A program made the position numbers and the translations under genes. A stretch of 7,346 nucleotides of DNA from Candidatus Gastranaerophilales bacterium. Lineage in GTDB: Bacteria; Cyanobacteriota; Vampirovibrionia; Gastranaerophilales; Gastranaerophilaceae. A model generated the notes under the pieces. It did no database searches and had not been told where the DNA came from. It saw nothing but the letters and a program-made list of their open reading frames with translations. Position 1 is the first letter of the stretch. Every line of letters starts with the position of its first letter. The stretch is from contig CAJUNK010000030.1 in assembly GCA_910587815.1 (NCBI GenBank), positions 1-7,346 of the forward strand, written 5' to 3'. Of this stretch, positions 4,523-7,346 are shown in pieces.

Positions 4523-5302
4523 ATGGACTACACCTTAACCCAATTTGCAAAACTTTTTCCTGAGATAAACCTTGCCCTTGGTGCAGGAATAATGGTTTTT
4601 GCACGCTTTTTGGGAATGATGCAGTTTGCGCCTGGATTTAACAGAAAAGAATTGCCGATGTTGGCAAGATTATCTTTGGCACTTATCATCACGATTGTTA
4701 CAACATCAATTGTTAAACCGCCCCAAATTCCTGATAATGCATCTGTGATTTTGTGTCTTTTATTAAATTATATGTTTGGCGCACTGATAGGATATATTAC
4801 AAATTGTATTATGGCTGCAATTTCAGCAGGCGGCGATATGATAAATACACAAATGGGCCTATCTTCTGCTATGGTTTTAGACCCCACAACAAGAGTGCAG
4901 ACATCTATTCTTGGCAATCTTTTTACACTTATTGGCGTTATCATTTTTATATCAATAGGAGGATTATATTGGCTTATTGAAGCTTTTATAAGAAGTTTTG
5001 AAATCTTTCCTGCTTATGGAGTAAATGTGCCTTTAGATAAAATTGTAAATATAGATTATCTTGTCCTTATAACATCAAACATATTTTTGGTTGGAATGCA
5101 GATAGCTGCACCTGTTTTACTTGCAACATTGGGCCAAGATATTATATTAGGTACAATTTCAAAAACAGCCCCACAGGTAAACGTTTTTCAGATGAGTTTT
5201 TTGTTTAAACCTGTAATGGGTGCGCTGATACTTGTTTGGATACTTCCTATGCTGATAAACGTTATCACAGATTATCTTTATACTTTTTCAAACATATTTT
5301 AA
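4523..5302 (+). CDS. fliR: Type III export gate protein FliR/SctT
   Basis: FliR/SctT completes the helical export gate with FliP and FliQ. The 259-residue product has normal length and about six hydrophobic segments. Diagnostic blocks are RFLGMMQFAPGF (28-39), GGDMINTQMGLSSAMVLDP (103-121) and ISKTAPQVNVFQMSFLFKP (212-230). The SKTAPQ-NVF segment matches flagellar FliR (SRTAPQLN-F) better than SctT as I recall them. It starts 2 bp after the preceding gene with only a weak SD, so translation is probably coupled. It is the last gene of the operon. flhB, which often follows or is fused to fliR, is absent; the next gene is on the opposite strand 28 bp away, and I see no clear terminator hairpin between them. 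Confidence 0.93.
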   Translation: MDYTLTQFAKLFPEINLALGAGIMVFARFLGMMQFAPGFNRKELPMLARLSLALIITIVTTSIVKPPQIPDNASVILCLLLNYMFGALIGYITNCIMAAISAGGDMINTQMGLSSAMVLDPTTRVQTSILGNLFTLIGVIIFISIGGLYWLIEAFIRSFEIFPAYGVNVPLDKIVNIDYLVLITSNIFLVGMQIAAPVLLATLGQDIILGTISKTAPQVNVFQMSFLFKPVMGALILVWILPMLINVITDYLYTFSNIF

Positions 5303-5330
5303 AGCTTAAATCCCAAACCTATTATATACT

Positions 5331-6137
5331 TTATTCCCCAAAAATTTCACCATAAAGCCTTTTGAAATATTCAACACTTTCATATAAATCTTCCCTATTA
5401 AATATTTCAAATGTAATTTGCGGATAAAGTTCCATGGCTTTTAATGTCTCTAAAATAGGCCTGATTTCAAGCGAACCTTTTTTTAAAGAGCTGTGTGCAT
5501 CTTCATTTCCAAAATTATTGTGAAAATGCATGTGATGAAGCATTATTCCATAATCTTTTATCCACCCAGAAACTGGAATATTTGAATGTATATTACAATG
5601 ACCAATATCAATTGTCGCCTTTAAATTTGGCGAATTTATAGCAGCAATAATATTTCTGATTAATTCATTATCCTTTTCATGTACATTTTCAATGGTGGCC
5701 ACAATTCCTTCATGTTCAAAATGCGGAATAAATTCTTTAAAAAATTCTAAACTGCGCATAAAAAAATTATCCCGATACTGCTGCTGCATCAATAAATTAT
5801 TAAAACAGGTATGAAAAACAACAGTTTTTGCACCAAGTTCAGCCGCTATTTCAAAACTTTGATAATATCTTTTAACAGATGCTTCATAAATTAAAGGGTC
5901 GTTTGATGGAATACAAAGGTTTGAAAAAAATCCATGCAAAGTGAGGCCGTTTTCTAAACCAGATATTGCATCTTTATATATTCTAAGTGTTTCATCAAAA
6001 TTATCTTCAAGCTCTTTCAACCTGCCAAAACGGCTGATTTCAAGCCCTGTGCCTAGCTCATTTGCAGTTTGAACAGCACCATAGATATTATGATAATCAA
6101 CTGTTGATGATATAAAAATTTCACTTTTGTTTTTCAT
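5331..6137 (-). CDS. TIM-barrel sugar phosphate isomerase/epimerase-like protein
   Basis: This belongs to the xylose-isomerase-like / AP-endonuclease-2 TIM-barrel superfamily (PF01261 type): metal-dependent sugar isomerases, epimerases and related enzymes. Likely metal and active-site residues, numbered from the chosen start, are H68, H109, E150 (TIENVHE), D177 and H180 (TIDIGHCNIH), H202 and H204 (HHMHFHNNFG), D213, H215 and E244. These fit the family's Glu, Asp-x-Gly-His, His-x-His and final Glu pattern. The substrate cannot be told. I start it at the ATG at 6137 (268 aa) because the 40 residues of an upstream extension to 6257 are non-conserved-looking and would cross the promoter. It is convergent with fliR and divergent from the zinc-ribbon gene. 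Nothing ties it to secretion. Confidence 0.85.
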   Translation of the reverse strand: MKNKSEIFISSTVDYHNIYGAVQTANELGTGLEISRFGRLKELEDNFDETLRIYKDAISGLENGLTLHGFFSNLCIPSNDPLIYEASVKRYYQSFEIAAELGAKTVVFHTCFNNLLMQQQYRDNFFMRSLEFFKEFIPHFEHEGIVATIENVHEKDNELIRNIIAAINSPNLKATIDIGHCNIHSNIPVSGWIKDYGIMLHHMHFHNNFGNEDAHSSLKKGSLEIRPILETLKAMELYPQITFEIFNREDLYESVEYFKRLYGEIFGE

Positions 6138-6146
6138 TACAATTAG

Positions 6147-6175
6147 ATTATAATTTAAAAATAAGTTTGTGTCTT
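6147..6175 (-). promoter_or_regulatory. Promoter of the TIM-barrel gene, probably leaderless
   Basis: On the minus strand AAGACA (6175-6170), a 17-bp spacer and TATAAT (6152-6147) predict a start near 6140. The ATG is at 6137, so the mRNA would have almost no leader. No SD precedes the ATG, which agrees. Confidence 0.5.
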
Positions 6176-6204
6176 TGAAAACTTGTCTAAAGTTGTATTT
6201 AAAT

Positions 6205-6462
6205 ATGTATATTATAGAACTTTTTTTTAAACTAAAAGAAAAATTTAAAAACCGCAAAAACCACCCCCAAAAAGATTTAACGGAGGATATATCTGCTCGT
6301 CAGGAAGAAAATGAGGAAGAAAAATGCGAGCATATATTTTCTGCAATAGACTCTACAAATACAATTCTTGCCTGCACAAAATGCGGTTATTTAATTCATT
6401 GCAAAAGTGATGAATTTAAAAAGAAAAATATATTTGAAAACAACATAAACGATAAAATTTAA
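6205..6462 (+). CDS. Small zinc-ribbon-like protein (85 aa)
   Basis: I do not recognise a named family. From the ATG at 6205, the protein has a basic, hydrophobic N-terminus (YIIELFFKLKEKFKNRKNH), an acidic linker (ARQEENEEEK, 31-40) and a cluster of likely metal ligands: C41, H43, C57, C60, H65 and C66 (CEHIF, then CTKCGYLIHC). The CxxC-G knuckle with a distant Cys/His pair is a zinc-ribbon pattern, so zinc binding is likely, perhaps in nucleic-acid or protein contact. A GTG at 6169 would add 12 residues but overlaps the divergent promoter. Neither start has a good SD, so the start is uncertain. It is divergent from the TIM-barrel gene and convergent with the XRE regulator 18 bp away. Confidence 0.65.
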   Translation: MYIIELFFKLKEKFKNRKNHPQKDLTEDISARQEENEEEKCEHIFSAIDSTNTILACTKCGYLIHCKSDEFKKKNIFENNINDKI

Positions 6463-6480
6463 TAAAACAACTTGATTTTT

Positions 6481-6801
6481 TTATACTGCAATTGCCCTGT
6501 ATACTTTATAAATCAGCCTTAAAAGCTTTTCATCATTATTAAAAGCTTCCATCATTTCATTCTTTAATTCTTCTGGGCTTTTTACCATATCAAACGTAAA
6601 AAGTTCACATGGTTCCACATCCAATGCTTTTAAAAGACCGACAAATGTTTCATAAGAAGGATAAAATTTACCGTTTTCAATATAGCTGATATTTGGCGTA
6701 TTTATTTCTACAAGTTCAGCTAATTTTTCCTGCGTCATCCCCTTTTTGTTTCTAATTTCTTTTATTCTTTTGCCAAGTAATTTTTTCATATTATCAGTCA
6801 T
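6481..6801 (-). CDS. XRE-family helix-turn-helix transcriptional regulator
   Basis: This is a 106-residue DNA-binding protein of the Cro/CI (HTH_3) type. Residues 9-63 form the domain: first helix GKRIKEIRNKKG, second helix TQEKLAELV (23-31), recognition helix around NTPNISYIENGK (34-45), then YETFVGLLKALDVEPCELF. The remaining 40 residues are helical and probably mediate dimerisation; there is no peptidase or sensor domain. The ATG at 6801 has a strong SD (AAGGAG, 8-nt gap on the minus strand). A second Met (residue 5) is less well placed. It is divergent from the prepilin gene, with a 165-bp AT-rich gap containing palindromes, so it may regulate itself and that neighbour. The regulatory link is inference. 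Confidence 0.9.
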   Translation of the reverse strand: MTDNMKKLLGKRIKEIRNKKGMTQEKLAELVEINTPNISYIENGKFYPSYETFVGLLKALDVEPCELFTFDMVKSPEELKNEMMEAFNNDEKLLRLIYKVYRAIAV

Positions 6802-6857
6802 ATTTTTTGCTCCTTATTTGCTTATTTTGCCCCAGAAGCATAAATAAAATAATAATA

Positions 6858-6908
6858 TTTATAGTATAAAAAGTACTTGAAATATATTACCCAATAGTAT
6901 AATATACT
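6858..6908 (+). promoter_or_regulatory. Divergent promoter region with two palindromes
   Basis: AGTATAATATACT (6896-6908) is a perfect inverted repeat around one base and covers a TATAAT (6898-6903). The best -35, TTGAAA (6877-6882), has only a 15-bp spacer. TTTATAGTATAAA (6858-6870) is a second inverted repeat of the same layout, centred 38 bp away. A further TATAAT lies at 6935-6940. The region separates the XRE gene from the prepilin gene. In AT-rich DNA such palindromes can arise by chance. Confidence 0.35.
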
Positions 6909-6966
6909 GTTAAATAATATTTTTAGACAAAAAATATAATGCAAAATATGATGAAAGGACTTGATA

Positions 6967-7346
6967 ATGAATAATTTCAGCAGGTTTTTATTTTTCAATA
7001 AAAAGCATGCCTCGGCCAGGGTTTCCAAAGAACAAACGGCGAAACCAGTCACCAAACACGTCATACCACCCACCTGTCACCCTAAACACCCCCGCGTCAT
7101 CCTGAACTTGTTTGACTACTTTTGCCAAAATCTATTGATTTCGTGCAAAATGTCTGGTTTCCCACAGGATCTTACCAGCGTTCTTGGTTTTCTTTCAATT
7201 CCAGATATTTGTAACAAGGACATGGCTCGGCGTCTGCCTGATTTCACCATTAAATCATATTCATCCACACGCCTTTTTAACGGTCCTTTTATACAAATAT
7301 CCTCCATTTCAAGAAAAAGCATAGCTTTCAGTTTGGTTGAACTTTT
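6967..7346 (+). CDS. Type IV prepilin-like protein with a very long leader (5' part, runs off the window)
   Basis: The frame is open from an ATG at 6967 to the window end (126 codons). AAAGGA lies 7 nt before the ATG, a good SD. The last residues visible are SIAFSLVEL, the prepilin peptidase and N-methylation motif: cleavage after A120, F at +1, E at +5. The pilin helix would lie just beyond the window. The leader is thus about 120 residues, against the usual 6-25. It starts polar and basic (FFNKKHASARVSKEQTAK). Codons 44-69 (7096-7173) are translated dispersed repeat (VILNLFDYF, then KMSGFPQDL). The rest is G+C-richer than the neighbours (50 of 120 bases in 7141-7260). An opposite-strand ORF covers 7116-7346 but has no such signals. 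Confidence 0.75.
   Translation, partial: MNNFSRFLFFNKKHASARVSKEQTAKPVTKHVIPPTCHPKHPRVILNLFDYFCQNLLISCKMSGFPQDLTSVLGFLSIPDICNKDMARRLPDFTIKSYSSTRLFNGPFIQISSISRKSIAFSLVEL
7096..7173 (+). repeat. Dispersed repeat, copy 2, in frame within the prepilin leader
   Basis: This matches 113-192 (same orientation) and the simple inverted copy at 211-234. The outer halves, GTCATCCTGAACTTGTTT (7096-7113) and CAGGATCTT (7165-7173), join into the simple palindrome. The 51 bases between them (7114-7164) are the shared insert. The insert can fold: TTTTGC 7120-7125 with GCAAAA 7145-7150, and AAATC 7128-7132 with GATTT 7137-7141. The total of 78 nt is a multiple of three, so it adds 26 codons without breaking the frame. 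A degenerate extension lies to the left (about 7060-7083). Confidence 0.75.

Noticed and set aside
6138..6257. 40-residue N-terminal extension of the TIM-barrel protein
   Set aside because: It would run through a good promoter and the divergent intergenic region, and the family fold starts at the downstream Met.
6822..7073. Minus-strand 83-aa ORF rich in Tyr, Phe, Lys and Ile
   Set aside because: It lies in the AT-rich divergent promoter region and over the start of the prepilin gene. There is no SD and its composition looks like chance.
7116..7346. Minus-strand ORF open to the window edge, encoding a basic 68-aa or longer protein
   Set aside because: Its C-terminus lies in the dispersed repeat and it has no recognised motif. 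The plus strand over the same bases has an SD, an uninterrupted frame and a prepilin motif.

Overview
The window is AT-rich DNA from a bacterium that uses standard stop codons. Taxonomy is inference only, since there is no rRNA or other marker. Three things together suggest a gut Vampirovibrionia/'Melainabacteria' (Gastranaerophilales)-like genome: low G+C, a prepilin whose leader carries translated dispersed repeat, and a compact fliOPQR operon. Other low-GC lineages are not excluded.

Layout. Positions 1-57 are the 3' end of a glycine-rich secreted or pilin-like gene. Positions 58-260 hold dispersed palindromic repeats, and 278-370 hold two intrinsic terminators facing opposite ways. Positions 426-679 look like a type I toxin-antitoxin locus: an extended -10 promoter, a leader able to hide its own Shine-Dalgarno (SD), a short hydrophobic ORF interrupted by TAG, and a consensus antisense promoter with its own terminator. 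A promoter at 705-733 drives a 61-aa helical protein (800-985).

The core is one tight operon (promoter 1005-1033, genes 1081-5302). It encodes a FliM/FliN- or SctQ-like C-ring protein with two SpoA domains, then FliO, FliP/SctR, a FliQ/SctS with a long extra tail, an unrecognised exported protein, and FliR/SctT. These form the export gate and its cytoplasmic sorting ring. FliO and the FliR sequence point to a flagellar-type system. The fused double-SpoA protein, its possible internal start, and the short FliP look more like an injectisome. FlhA, FlhB, the ATPase, rod and filament genes are not in the window, so the final assignment is open.

Downstream, on the minus strand and convergent with fliR, is a TIM-barrel sugar-isomerase-like gene (5331-6137). 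Divergent from it is a small zinc-ribbon-like gene (6205-6462). Then come a minus-strand XRE regulator (6481-6801) and, divergent from it, the start of a prepilin gene (6967 to beyond the window end). The prepilin's roughly 120-residue leader contains an in-frame copy of the repeat seen at the left end of the window.

The most notable observations are the toxin-antitoxin-like locus, the repeat translated within the prepilin leader, the additions to the export-gate operon (FliQ tail and the gene between fliQ and fliR), and the possible second product from the C-ring gene.
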